Source: Gammaproteobacteria bacterium
Lineage (GTDB): Bacteria; Pseudomonadota; Gammaproteobacteria; Eutrophobiales; Eutrophobiaceae
Assembly: GCA_026709915.1 (NCBI GenBank)
Contig: JAPORZ010000058.1
Span: forward strand, 1-36,361
Length of the DNA: 36,361 nt
Direction: 5' to 3'
A program made the position numbers and the translations under genes. Under the pieces are notes generated by a model, which did not search any database, had not been told where the DNA came from, and saw nothing but the letters and a program-made list of their open reading frames with translations. Below, piece by piece: positions 24,218 to 32,205 of this stretch; positions within the stretch are counted from its first letter, which is position 1; every line of letters begins with the position of its first letter.

Positions 24218-25312
24218 TTAGTCTGCGCTATCTGCGGATTTTATTTCCAGCAACTGGGCGGCGACAGCAATGGCGATGGCGGCGGGGGCTTTTGCTGTTA
24301 TGCCGGGGATACCGATGGGACAGGTCAGGCGTTGCAGTTGTGCATCGCTGAGCCCTTGCTCGCGCAGTCTTTGCAGGAAACGGCGGCGCTTGGTGGCCGA
24401 GCCAATGAGGCCGAGGAAGGCGAGGTCCGCGCGGCGCAGCAGGGCGGCACACAAGTCCTGGTCGAGTTGATGGTCGTGGGTCATCACCAGGCAATACGCC
24501 CGTTCCGGCAGGGTTTCGACTTCTGCCGGCGGGTTTTCGGCACAGCGGGCCGATACGTTGGCCGGCAACTCTGACGGAAACTGTTCAGAACGGCTGTCCA
24601 CCCAGGTGATGCGGCAATCCGGAACGTTGGCCAGGACGTTTACCAGGGCCGTGCCAACATGGCCGGCGCCGAACAGGACGACCTGGAAACCGCTTGGCGC
24701 AATCACTTCAAAAAACAACGCATCGGTGGTGTCCGGCAGGGTTGATTGGGTCTCGACCAAAGAGTGCAATGAGGCTGTTTTCGGCGCTGTTTTTGCGGCT
24801 TTTGCAGCGCCCAGCAGCGCTTGCGCCTGGTCTGCCGCGAGTTCATCCAGTACCTTATCGCCCAGGCTGCCGCTAACGCCGGCTGCAGTAATAATGAGCT
24901 TTCCCGCAGTCTGTAGCCCATCCTCTGCGACCCTGCTGACCAGGATTGCCCGGGCGTTATCCTGTTCAAGCTGCGCCGCCGCTTGCAGCCAGTCGCACGG
25001 CGCCCTGACCACTTCAAAATGCAGGAACACGGCGCCACCGCAGCATTGTTGCAGCATGGGGCCGAGCGGGAACAACTCGAGAAAACGTGGAGCGCCCGCA
25101 GCTGCGGTGTCCTCCAGCCGGGAACGGGCGATACGCACCGCTTCAAATTCAAGATTGCCGCCGCCGATGGTGCCCGTCACCTGCGTCGCCGTGACCAGCA
25201 TACGCGCGCCGGGTTCGCGCGGCGCCGACCCGGCAATGTGCGCGACCGTTACCAGTACACAAGGCCGACCGTCGGCGACCAGCGCCTGTATGGCTGAAAA
25301 ACAATGCTTCAC
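24218..25312 (-). CDS. xdhC: XdhC-like molybdenum cofactor insertion chaperone
   Basis: Maturation factor of 364 residues for xanthine dehydrogenase. XdhC proteins bind the molybdenum cofactor, help add the terminal sulfur ligand and deliver it to the large subunit. Visible are the N-terminal SAPREPGARM and TGTIGGGNLEFEA segments, a CGGAVFLHFE motif, and a C-terminal Rossmann-type domain (VVLFGAGHVGTALVNVL). The C-terminal CPIGIPGI motif is also typical of the family. It starts 16 bases after the xdhB stop and ends five bases before puuD, so it is operonic. Length and motifs are normal. Confidence 0.92.
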   Translation of the reverse strand: MKHCFSAIQALVADGRPCVLVTVAHIAGSAPREPGARMLVTATQVTGTIGGGNLEFEAVRIARSRLEDTAAAGAPRFLELFPLGPMLQQCCGGAVFLHFEVVRAPCDWLQAAAQLEQDNARAILVSRVAEDGLQTAGKLIITAAGVSGSLGDKVLDELAADQAQALLGAAKAAKTAPKTASLHSLVETQSTLPDTTDALFFEVIAPSGFQVVLFGAGHVGTALVNVLANVPDCRITWVDSRSEQFPSELPANVSARCAENPPAEVETLPERAYCLVMTHDHQLDQDLCAALLRRADLAFLGLIGSATKRRRFLQRLREQGLSDAQLQRLTCPIGIPGITAKAPAAIAIAVAAQLLEIKSADSAD

Positions 25313-25328
25313 GGAAAAATTTTACTCG

Positions 25329-27695
25329 TCAGGAAGGAACTACACAATTCAACACCTGCTCCGGGGTCGCTGGCGCATTTAACACCGGCCTTGACTCAAA
25401 GCTGTTAACTGAGCCGTGAACCGGGCCATGCACTGAGGCGATGGCGTCTTTCAGGGCGTGAAAAACCGAAATGCCCAGCATGAAGGGCGGTTCACCCACT
25501 GCCTTGGAACGGTAGATGGTCTGTTCCCGGTTCCTGCCCCAGTCTATCAGTTCCACGTTAAATTCCTGTGGCCAGTCGCTGACGGTGGGGATTTTGTAGG
25601 TGGACGGGGCATGGGTCATTAACCGACCGGCGGCGTCCCACCATAATTCCTCGCCGGTGAGCCAGCCTGCGCCTTGCAGGAAGCCGCCTTCGACCTGCCC
25701 TAAGTCGATAGCCGGGTTCAGTGACGCGCCGGCGTCATGCAGGATATCCACCCGCACTATGCGGTGCTCGCCGGTGAGGGTGTCGAGCAACACTTCAGTG
25801 ACCGCGGCGCCGTAGGCAAAATAGAAAAACGGGCGACCGGTCAGGGTCTCCGGGTCGTAATTGAGCTTGGGCGTGCGGTAATAGCCGGTTGCGGACAGGG
25901 AAATACGCGCCAGGTAAGCCTGTTCGCACAACCCGGCAAAATCGACCAGTTGTTGCCCCACCCGCACCCCGGATGGCGTAAAACGCACCTGTGTACGCGG
26001 CACGCAGTAATGCTCCGCGGCAAACTTTGTCAGGCGACGCCTGATGGCAGCCGCGGCCGCCTTGGCGGCCATGCCGTTCAGGTCACTGCCGGAAGAGGCC
26101 GCCGTGGCGGAGGTGTTCGGCACCTTCCCGGTATTGGCCGCAGTGCACTTGATGCGACCCTGATCGACCTGGAACTCTGCGGCAATGACCTGGGCCACCT
26201 TGGTATATAACCCCTGCCCCATCTCAGTGCCGCCGTGGTTGAGCATGATGCTGCCGTCGCGGTAGATATGCAACAAGGCGCCGGCCTGGTTGTAGAAGGT
26301 GGCGGTAAACGAAATCCCGAACTTCAGCGGGGTCAGCGCGATACCCCGTCTGAGTACCCCGCCCTTGGCATTGTAAGCCTGCACCGTCTGGCGCCGCTCC
26401 CGGTAAGCGGATTTTTGTTCCAGCTCAGCCGTCAGTTCCCGGATGATATTGTCTTCCACCGTCATGTTGTACGGCGTGACATTCCGCTCCCGCTTACCGT
26501 AGAAGTTGATTTTGCGCACATCCAGCGCGTCCTTGTCAAGAAAGCGGGCAATGTCATCCATGACATTCTCAATCCCCATCATCCCCTGGGGGCCGCCGAA
26601 CCCGCGGAAGGCCACGTTGGAGGCCTTGTGGGTCTTGCAACGGTGGGAGATGATGCGCACATGTTCCAGGAAATAGCAGTTGTCGCTGTGGAACATGGCG
26701 CGTACGTTAATGGGGCCGGACAGGTCAGCCGAACGCCCGCAATCCGAAGCCAGTTCCAGGGTCAGGCCGCAGATGCGACCACTGGCGTCGAAGCCGACCT
26801 GGTAGTCAATACGAAAGGCGTGACGTTTGCCGGTGATGGTCATGTCGGCGTCGCGATCGACCCGCAGTTTCACGGCCCGCCCGGTCTTGTGCGCGCCCAC
26901 TGCGGCAATCACCGCGAACAGGGCCGGCGTGGTTTCCTTACCGCCGAAGCCGCCGCCCATACGCCGGCATTCCACCACCACATCCTTGGACGATTTGCCC
27001 AGCGCGTGCGCGACCAGATGTTGCACCTCAGTAGGATGCTGGGTGGAAGCCTGCACCAGCATGGCGCCGTCTTCGCGAGGATGGGCGACGGCGACCTGCC
27101 CTTCCAGGTAGAAGTGGTCCTGGCCGCCGATACGCAGGCGCCCTTGCAGTCGGTGCGGCGCGGCGGCTATGGCCTGATCCGGTTCGCCACGGACCAGGGT
27201 CTGTGACGGCAGCACGAAGGACTGCTGTGCCAGGGCCGTGTCGATATCGAGAATGGCCGGCAATTCTTCATAGTCAATGCGGGCGCGGCGCGCAGCCTGA
27301 CGCGCGTGGAGCACGCTGTCGGCCAGCACTGCGAACACAGACTGTCCCACGTATTCCACCAGACCATCGGCAAACACGGGGTCATCCGCCACCATCGGGC
27401 CGTGGTTATTGTCGCCGGGAATATCGGCGGCGCTGAGCACCTCCACGACGCCCGGCGCGGCGTACACTTCAGCGAGGTCGATATGCCGGATGCGGGCATG
27501 GGCTTTGGCGCTGCAACCGATGGCCGCGTACAACATCCCGCGCGGTTCCGGCTGGTCATCCGTGTACTCGGCAGCCCCGCTAACGTGCAGGCGCGCGCTC
27601 TCATGCGGCAACGCCTGACCGACGCCGGATGTTTTTTCCTTGTCAGTCATGGCAATATCAGTACGCGCGCCCTGGTCACTACTTACGACGCCCAT
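25329..27695 (-). CDS. xdhB: Xanthine dehydrogenase molybdopterin-binding subunit
   Basis: Large catalytic subunit of 788 residues, oxidising hypoxanthine and xanthine to urate. Molybdenum-cofactor segments GGFGGKE and FRGFGGPQG are present, as are GTEMGQGLYTKVAQV and the C-terminal AVGEPPFMLG that holds the catalytic glutamate. The chosen ATG at 27695 overlaps the xdhA 3' end by 13 bases and has GAGG seven bases upstream; an internal ATG at 27650 would shorten it by 15 residues. It pairs with the Fe-S/FAD subunit encoded directly upstream and with XdhC downstream. Nothing is truncated. Confidence 0.94.
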   Translation of the reverse strand: MGVVSSDQGARTDIAMTDKEKTSGVGQALPHESARLHVSGAAEYTDDQPEPRGMLYAAIGCSAKAHARIRHIDLAEVYAAPGVVEVLSAADIPGDNNHGPMVADDPVFADGLVEYVGQSVFAVLADSVLHARQAARRARIDYEELPAILDIDTALAQQSFVLPSQTLVRGEPDQAIAAAPHRLQGRLRIGGQDHFYLEGQVAVAHPREDGAMLVQASTQHPTEVQHLVAHALGKSSKDVVVECRRMGGGFGGKETTPALFAVIAAVGAHKTGRAVKLRVDRDADMTITGKRHAFRIDYQVGFDASGRICGLTLELASDCGRSADLSGPINVRAMFHSDNCYFLEHVRIISHRCKTHKASNVAFRGFGGPQGMMGIENVMDDIARFLDKDALDVRKINFYGKRERNVTPYNMTVEDNIIRELTAELEQKSAYRERRQTVQAYNAKGGVLRRGIALTPLKFGISFTATFYNQAGALLHIYRDGSIMLNHGGTEMGQGLYTKVAQVIAAEFQVDQGRIKCTAANTGKVPNTSATAASSGSDLNGMAAKAAAAAIRRRLTKFAAEHYCVPRTQVRFTPSGVRVGQQLVDFAGLCEQAYLARISLSATGYYRTPKLNYDPETLTGRPFFYFAYGAAVTEVLLDTLTGEHRIVRVDILHDAGASLNPAIDLGQVEGGFLQGAGWLTGEELWWDAAGRLMTHAPSTYKIPTVSDWPQEFNVELIDWGRNREQTIYRSKAVGEPPFMLGISVFHALKDAIASVHGPVHGSVNSFESRPVLNAPATPEQVLNCVVPS

Positions 27696-29188
27696 ATTGA
27701 AGCCTCAACGCCTGTGGTTTCCAGGTAAAACCGTTGCAGCAGGTTACCGGCCACGCACCGGCGGTAGCTGTCTGTGGCGCGCATATCGGTCAACGGTTGG
27801 TAATCCTCTGCCAGCGCCGCAATGGCCGTTGCCAGCGTGGTCTCATTCCAGGGCTGGCCGTGTAACGCCGCTTCGCAGCGCCGGGCCCGTTGCGGCACGG
27901 CCGCCATGCCGCCGTAGCAGATGCGCGCCTCGACCACCTCGTCCTGCTCCAGGCGCACGCAATACGCCCCGCAAACTGCGGAGATGTCCTGGTCGTAACG
28001 CTTGGCGACCTTAAAGGAACGAAAATGCCGGCCGGCGCCGGGGCGGCGCGGCACGCGCACCGCTTGCACAAACTCGGAAGGTTGCAGAGCGGTTTCACGG
28101 TAGCCCAGGTAAAACTCGTCCAGTGGCAGGGTGCGTGTCCACTCGCCGCGCCGCAGCGCCAGTTCTGCGTCCAGGCTGATCAGCGCCGGCATGGAATCGC
28201 CGATGGGCGAGCCATTGGCAATGTTGCCGCACAAGGTGCCGGCGTTGCGGATCGGCGGCGAGGCAAAGCGGCGCATGATTTCAAACAGTTCGGGATAGTG
28301 TTCAGCTAAGGCCGCAAACGCATCGGTAAGGCTGGTTGCGGCGCCGATTTCGATATATTCCCGGGTCGTTTTAATGTAGTCCAGCTCAGCCACGCCGCCC
28401 AGGTAGATAATCATGGGCAAGGTGCGGTGCTGCTTGGTCACCCACAAACCCACATCGGTGCCGCCGGCCAGGATAGTGGCTTGCGGGTGGCGCAACAACA
28501 GTTGCGTCAGTTCAGTCATGCTATGCGGCGCAAAATAGCGTTCTGCGGCGTTTTCCGGGAGGTCTTTTGCGGCCGGCAACTCCAGTGCGCCGTTGGGGCG
28601 CAGTTGCTCAAGTTGTCGTAACAAGTCCGGCTCATCGAGCAGGTCCGGGCCGTAGTCGTGCATTTTTTGCGCAGCGCTGATGATGGGGCGGTAGCCGGTA
28701 CAGCGACACAGGTTGCCGGACAGCGCATCCTCGACCTGTGCCCGCGTGGGGCTGGCATTATGCCGGTACAGGGCAAACAATGACATCACAAAACCGGGCG
28801 TGCAGAAACCGCACTGGGAGGCATGGCAGTCCACCATGGCCTGTTGCGCCGGATGCAGGTCGGCGCTGCTGAGCCGGGCCAGGCTCTCTACGGTGTACAA
28901 GGCCTTGCCGTCCAGGGTCGGGAGGAACTGTATGCAGGAATTGACGGCGCGAAACCGCACTTGCTGTGGCGCCCCCGACTTGCCCGGAACTTCAGCCAGA
29001 ACTACGGTACAGGCGCCGCAATCGCCCTCGGCGCAACCTTCCTTGGAGCCGGTGCGCTGCAATGTTTCCCTGAGGTAATTCAGGATGGTGGTGGTCGGCG
29101 CAACATCCGTCACTTCATGCACGCGCCCATCCAACAAAAAGTGTATCGCCCCGTGTTGTCCTGGTTTCAGGAATGGCTTAACCTGCAT
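27683..29188 (-). CDS. xdhA: Xanthine dehydrogenase small subunit (2Fe-2S/FAD)
   Basis: Electron-transfer subunit of 501 residues. The N-terminal half carries two 2Fe-2S clusters: the plant-type site in GCAEGDCGACTV and the helical-domain site with QCGFCTPGF and NLCRCTGYRP. The FAD-binding domain (about 195-370) has ATILAGGTDVGLWV and the GTLCGNIANGSPIGD segment. Electrons from the molybdenum site of XdhB pass through it to NAD. The product starts with a short extension before the ferredoxin fold. It follows uraH by 19 bases and overlaps xdhB, placing it in one purine-oxidation transcript. Confidence 0.94.
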   Translation of the reverse strand: MQVKPFLKPGQHGAIHFLLDGRVHEVTDVAPTTTILNYLRETLQRTGSKEGCAEGDCGACTVVLAEVPGKSGAPQQVRFRAVNSCIQFLPTLDGKALYTVESLARLSSADLHPAQQAMVDCHASQCGFCTPGFVMSLFALYRHNASPTRAQVEDALSGNLCRCTGYRPIISAAQKMHDYGPDLLDEPDLLRQLEQLRPNGALELPAAKDLPENAAERYFAPHSMTELTQLLLRHPQATILAGGTDVGLWVTKQHRTLPMIIYLGGVAELDYIKTTREYIEIGAATSLTDAFAALAEHYPELFEIMRRFASPPIRNAGTLCGNIANGSPIGDSMPALISLDAELALRRGEWTRTLPLDEFYLGYRETALQPSEFVQAVRVPRRPGAGRHFRSFKVAKRYDQDISAVCGAYCVRLEQDEVVEARICYGGMAAVPQRARRCEAALHGQPWNETTLATAIAALAEDYQPLTDMRATDSYRRCVAGNLLQRFYLETTGVEASIWAS

Positions 29189-29207
29189 ATCTCACCAAGT
29201 CGTCTGC

Positions 29208-29552
29208 TCAACTGCCGCGGTAAGTGCTGTAACTCCAGGGCGAGACCAGCAATGGCACATGGTAGCGCCCGGCGGCAGTCATGCCGAAGCGCAGGCTGAC
29301 CCGATCCAGAAAAGGCGGGTCCGGCAGTTCCACCCCCTGCGCGCGGAAATACTCAGCGGTATGGAACACCAGTTCCCACACGCCGGCCCGGCAATCCTGC
29401 GTCTTTAGCAACGGCTCATCGCAACGCCCGTCGTGGTTGGTGACAGCAGTTTTCACCAGGGTGCGTGTAGCCGCTGCGACGGCGTACAACTCAATACTCA
29501 TGCCCACGGCCGGCAAGCCGTGCGCGGTATCGAGTACATGTGTGGTTAACAT
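29208..29552 (-). CDS. uraH: 5-hydroxyisourate hydrolase
   Basis: Transthyretin-like hydrolase of 114 residues from the ATG at 29552; the frame remains open to 29651 but the extra 33 residues are not family-like. It hydrolyses 5-hydroxyisourate, the product of PuuD, to OHCU. The N-terminal [14 protein letters not shown] (catalytic His), the HDGR segment and the C-terminal signature YRGS are all intact. It is the first gene of the xdh-puuD operon. The next enzyme, OHCU decarboxylase, is not in the window. Confidence 0.93.
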   Translation of the reverse strand: MLTTHVLDTAHGLPAVGMSIELYAVAAATRTLVKTAVTNHDGRCDEPLLKTQDCRAGVWELVFHTAEYFRAQGVELPDPPFLDRVSLRFGMTAAGRYHVPLLVSPWSYSTYRGS

Positions 29553-29647
29553 CGGAGATCGGAGATTTGTGGTAACGGGTATCGGGTCGCATGATAGCAT
29601 TATTGGGCCAATTCCGTAACTGTTGCTCGCTCCCCTGCTTGCTCCCC

Positions 29648-30097
29648 TCACTTGCTCCAGCGCAACCTTACCCGCAGCCGCCGTAAAGTCTGCGCGTCCA
29701 GGTTGTCGTGGGTCAGGACACAGGAACGGGTGCGTCCGTCAGGTTCGCGGAAACACAGGACGACCACCCGGGGATGCACCAGGGCGCCGGGCAACAGGCG
29801 CAGCTCCACGGCCTCCTGCCCGGCTTGCAGCAGCAGCCAGCGCTCGTGCCGGTCCAACTGCAAACAGAGCTGTTGCGGACCCAGCACGCGCCTGAGGTAG
29901 CAACCGTAATGACCCAGGATAATTGCCGTGATCAGTACGCTGACAACGAGCGGCAGCTGTGCCAGGAACAGGCAGCACACAGCCCCGACATGGAGCACGG
30001 AATTAAATACGGCAACCTGCCTTGAAGGCCGGTAATGGATCAGGATCGGCAGTTCAAATGGAGAAATTTGGGGAGATTCCATTCCGTTATGGCTCAT
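29648..30097 (-). CDS. YgfX/CptA-like inner-membrane protein
   Basis: Protein of 149 residues with two adjacent membrane helices (about residues 28-65) and a cytoplasmic C-terminal domain ending [14 protein letters not shown], the layout of YgfX (CptA, DUF1434). In E. coli ygfX lies next to sdhE; here sdhE is about 4.7 kb away in the succinate dehydrogenase operon, so the link is loosened but the genes share the neighbourhood. YgfX has been described both as a toxin affecting cytoskeletal proteins and as an SdhE partner. Sequence identity in this family is low, so the assignment rests mainly on topology and context. It lies upstream of uraH in the same direction and may share its transcript. 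Confidence 0.6.
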   Translation of the reverse strand: MSHNGMESPQISPFELPILIHYRPSRQVAVFNSVLHVGAVCCLFLAQLPLVVSVLITAIILGHYGCYLRRVLGPQQLCLQLDRHERWLLLQAGQEAVELRLLPGALVHPRVVVLCFREPDGRTRSCVLTHDNLDAQTLRRLRVRLRWSK

Positions 30098-30162
30098 GTA
30101 TACTTGATGATTATCCGCAGATAACGCAGCTGCACACAGATTAACACAGAGCAGGCCCTTAA

Positions 30163-30366
30163 ATGAAAATTCCTTCTGTCCGTCATTCCGTCCGTCCGCA
30201 TACGGGCGGCAGGGAAAATAAGCCCGAAGATACCAAGTCCCAAGAAAGTAAGCCCCAAGAAAGTAAGCCCCAAGAGCATAAGTCAGGAGAAACCGGCGGA
30301 CCCAAGGGCCCGGAGCCTACCCGTTACGGCGACTGGGAGCGGAACGGCCGTTGTGTGGATTTTTGA
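30163..30366 (+). CDS. DUF1674/SDHAF4-like succinate dehydrogenase assembly factor
   Basis: Protein of 67 residues. The C-terminus [20 protein letters not shown] followed by VDF is the signature of DUF1674, the family of mitochondrial SDHAF4, which binds flavinated SdhA and promotes complex II assembly. The first half is a polar Lys/Glu/Ser/Pro tail built from 15-base direct repeats (30241-30255, 30256-30270 and a degenerate copy to 30285). Location close to sdhCDAB supports the role. It is divergent from the YgfX-like gene, and its 3' end overlaps the next gene by 14 bases in another frame. Confidence 0.88.
   Translation: MKIPSVRHSVRPHTGGRENKPEDTKSQESKPQESKPQEHKSGETGGPKGPEPTRYGDWERNGRCVDF
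30241..30285 (+). repeat. 15-base tandem repeats within the DUF1674 gene
   Basis: Two identical 15-base units (CAAGAAAGTAAGCCC at 30241 and 30256) are followed by a degenerate third, and a more diverged unit precedes them at 30226-30240. They encode the SKPQE-type repeats of the disordered N-terminal tail. The period is a multiple of three, so copy-number change would keep the frame. Confidence 0.85.
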
Positions 30367-31393
30367 ACATATAGCCCGGCGCTGGTGTATCCTCCTGGCG
30401 CTGGTTATAACACCCTTCCCGGTAGCCGCTGCCGACCGCACCTTCACCCTGGCAAGCTGGAATATCGAACACCTTGCGGCGGCGGACGGCCAGGGCTGCC
30501 GGGGGCGGGATGGCGCCGAGTACCAGGCCATCAGGCGTTATCTGGAACAAATCCGCGCCGATGTGATCGCCTTCCAGGAAGTGGAAAACCAGCAAGCGGC
30601 CGCACGTATTTTCCCGGCGGCGGACTACGACGTTTACATCTCTGCCCGGCCCACCCGGACCTTCTCGCAGTGCTACGACGGCCCCAACTACCGGCTGATG
30701 CAACGCACCGGGTTTGCCGTGCGCAAGGACATCGGCAACCGCCTGGGGCTGCGGGCAGTGCGCCAACCCGACGTCAAGGCGTTGCAAGGCGCTTATGCTT
30801 CCGGGCGCTGGGGGGTTTACCTGGTGCTGGAACCGAGCGGCCGGGAACGCGTCCGGCCAACCTCTGCCGGGTCAATGTCCACCGATTCAACCTCTGCTGG
30901 TTCAACATCTACCCGGGCAACAACTACTCCGGCGCGGCATATCCGCGCGCCGTTACACCTGCTCTCCATCCATCTCAAGTCAAGATGCACCTACCAGTCT
31001 GTCAACGGGCGTAAGGCCAACAACAGCTGCCGTCTGCTGTGGCAACAGGTCGAGGTATTGGCCGACTGGATCGGCGCCCGTGCCGACGCCGGTCAGGATT
31101 TTATTATCGCCGGAGATTTCAACCGTCAACTCGACCAGTTAAGCGATGAGGTCTGGCTGCGCCTGGAGGCCGGCGTCGGCAATGCCTACGTGGACCTGGA
31201 AAAAGCGCTGCATGGCATGAAACACCCGCAACCTTATATCCGCAAATACCCGTTTGCCATCGACCACATCATCTACAACCAGGCGCTGGACGCCCTGGCA
31301 ATCGAAGAGCAGACCTGTTTTGACGTGCGCGCGGCGCCCTATTCCGACCACCTGCCGCTCATCAGCGTGTTTGAGATGATGGCTTACGACTAG
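30353..31393 (+). CDS. Secreted endonuclease/exonuclease/phosphatase-family protein
   Basis: Protein of 346 residues starting with GTG at 30353, inside the end of the previous gene. An N-terminal signal peptide ends near PVAAADR, so it is exported. DNase I-like fold motifs are all visible: [14 protein letters not shown] (metal-binding Glu), SIHLKS, AGDFNRQ, AIDHIIY and YSDHLPLI. It may cleave nucleic acid or a phosphodiester outside the cytoplasm, or act on another phosphate ester; the family is broad. An insertion of about 25 Ser/Thr residues (near 170-194) comes from an imperfect 30-base tandem duplication. It precedes sdhC on the same strand but is functionally unrelated as far as can be seen. 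Confidence 0.85.
   Translation: MWIFEHIARRWCILLALVITPFPVAAADRTFTLASWNIEHLAAADGQGCRGRDGAEYQAIRRYLEQIRADVIAFQEVENQQAAARIFPAADYDVYISARPTRTFSQCYDGPNYRLMQRTGFAVRKDIGNRLGLRAVRQPDVKALQGAYASGRWGVYLVLEPSGRERVRPTSAGSMSTDSTSAGSTSTRATTTPARHIRAPLHLLSIHLKSRCTYQSVNGRKANNSCRLLWQQVEVLADWIGARADAGQDFIIAGDFNRQLDQLSDEVWLRLEAGVGNAYVDLEKALHGMKHPQPYIRKYPFAIDHIIYNQALDALAIEEQTCFDVRAAPYSDHLPLISVFEMMAYD
30860..30919 (+). repeat. Imperfect 30-base tandem duplication in the EEP-family gene
   Basis: Units 30860-30889 and 30890-30919 each begin ACCTCTGC and encode [10 protein letters not shown] and [10 protein letters not shown]. They create a low-complexity surface loop between two core strands of the nuclease-like fold. 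Confidence 0.75.
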
Positions 31394-31448
31394 CAGCTTT
31401 ACCTGGCGTAGCTGGCGGAAAAGAATCATTCAACCGGAACCAATTCTG

Positions 31449-31454
31449 TATAAT
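31449..31454 (+). promoter_or_regulatory. Consensus -10 box upstream of sdhC
   Basis: A perfect TATAAT lies 24 bases before the sdhC ATG. The -35 position is poor (TCATTC at 31426-31431 with a 17-base spacer), so an activator may be needed. It marks the probable start of the sdhCDAB-sdhE transcript. Confidence 0.5.
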
Positions 31455-31477
31455 ACGCCTTTTTCCGTGGGTAACTT

Positions 31478-31858
31478 ATGACTGGTTCGGCAACACCGCT
31501 GTCGCCGTTTTTGCAATATCGGCCACAGCTGACCTCGGTATTGTCCTTCCTGCACCGCATCACCGGCGTGGCGCTCAGCGTTGGCGCGTTGTTGTTGAGC
31601 GCGTGGCTGCTGGCAATCGCCGCGGGCGCGGGGGTGTATGATCTGGTCAACGCGCACGTGACTGCCTGGTACGGGCAAGGTGTCGTCGGCGCGTTCCTGT
31701 TTGCGCTGTATTACCATCTCTGCAACGGCATTCGCCACCTGTGCTGGGACCTGGGCTGGGGGCTGGAGCTCAGCGCCGCCTACCGCAGTGGTTACGCCGT
31801 GATCATCGTGACGTTGGCGCTGACGATTATCACCTTCTGCGTGGGCCGCGCCACGTGA
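31478..31858 (+). CDS. sdhC: Succinate dehydrogenase cytochrome b556 subunit
   Basis: Membrane anchor of 126 residues with three hydrophobic helices. The N-terminal SPFLQYRPQLTSVLSFLHR is the SdhC signature (quinone-side Ser and Arg), and the second helix carries HLCNGIRHLCWDLG with the heme-ligand histidine. It anchors the SdhAB dimer and helps bind heme b and ubiquinone. Its stop overlaps the GTG start of sdhD (GTGA at 31855-31858). First gene of the complex II operon. Confidence 0.93.
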   Translation: MTGSATPLSPFLQYRPQLTSVLSFLHRITGVALSVGALLLSAWLLAIAAGAGVYDLVNAHVTAWYGQGVVGAFLFALYYHLCNGIRHLCWDLGWGLELSAAYRSGYAVIIVTLALTIITFCVGRAT

Positions 31859-32202
31859 GCGGGCGCGCCGGCAGCAGTGTGCGACGCTGGTGGTATCAGC
31901 GCTTGTCGGCGGTGGCGCTACTGCCACTCAGCCTGTGGTTGATCTATGAGTGCTCCATGCTGACGTCGTTGGATTATGCGGTCGTGCGCGCCTGGCTGGC
32001 GACGCCGGCCACGACCATCCTGTTCATCCTGCTGCTACCGGCCCTGTATTACCATGCCCTGCTCGGGCTGGAGGAAGTACTCGAAGACTACATTGCAGAT
32101 ACCGGCAAGAAGCATACAGCCATTACCCTGACCCGGTTACTGGTAACCCTGGGCGCCGGCGCGGCGCTGCTGGCCGTGCTGCTGGTGAACCTGGGAGTAT
32201 AG
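31855..32202 (+). CDS. sdhD: Succinate dehydrogenase membrane anchor subunit
   Basis: Membrane anchor of 115 residues with a GTG start at 31855 that overlaps the sdhC stop; a longer ATG frame from 31741 lies inside sdhC and is rejected. The start VSGRAGSSVRRWWYQRLSA gives a short basic cytoplasmic end before three membrane helices. The YYHALLGLEEVLEDYI segment matches the SdhD heme/quinone helix. Together with SdhC it forms the membrane domain. The sdhA ATG is four bases after its stop. Confidence 0.9.
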   Translation: MSGRAGSSVRRWWYQRLSAVALLPLSLWLIYECSMLTSLDYAVVRAWLATPATTILFILLLPALYYHALLGLEEVLEDYIADTGKKHTAITLTRLLVTLGAGAALLAVLLVNLGV

Positions 32203-32205
32203 GCG

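Noticed and set aside
26235-27206. 323-codon open frame antisense to xdhB
   Set aside because: The opposite strand encodes intact xdhB with all cofactor motifs; the antisense product resembles nothing known.
30241-30285. CRISPR-like short repeats
   Set aside because: The 15-base units are contiguous without spacers and encode the repetitive tail of the DUF1674 protein.
31741-31854. ATG start for sdhD inside sdhC
   Set aside because: The extra residues are the sdhC sequence read out of frame; the GTG at 31855 overlaps the sdhC stop as expected for this operon and gives the normal length.
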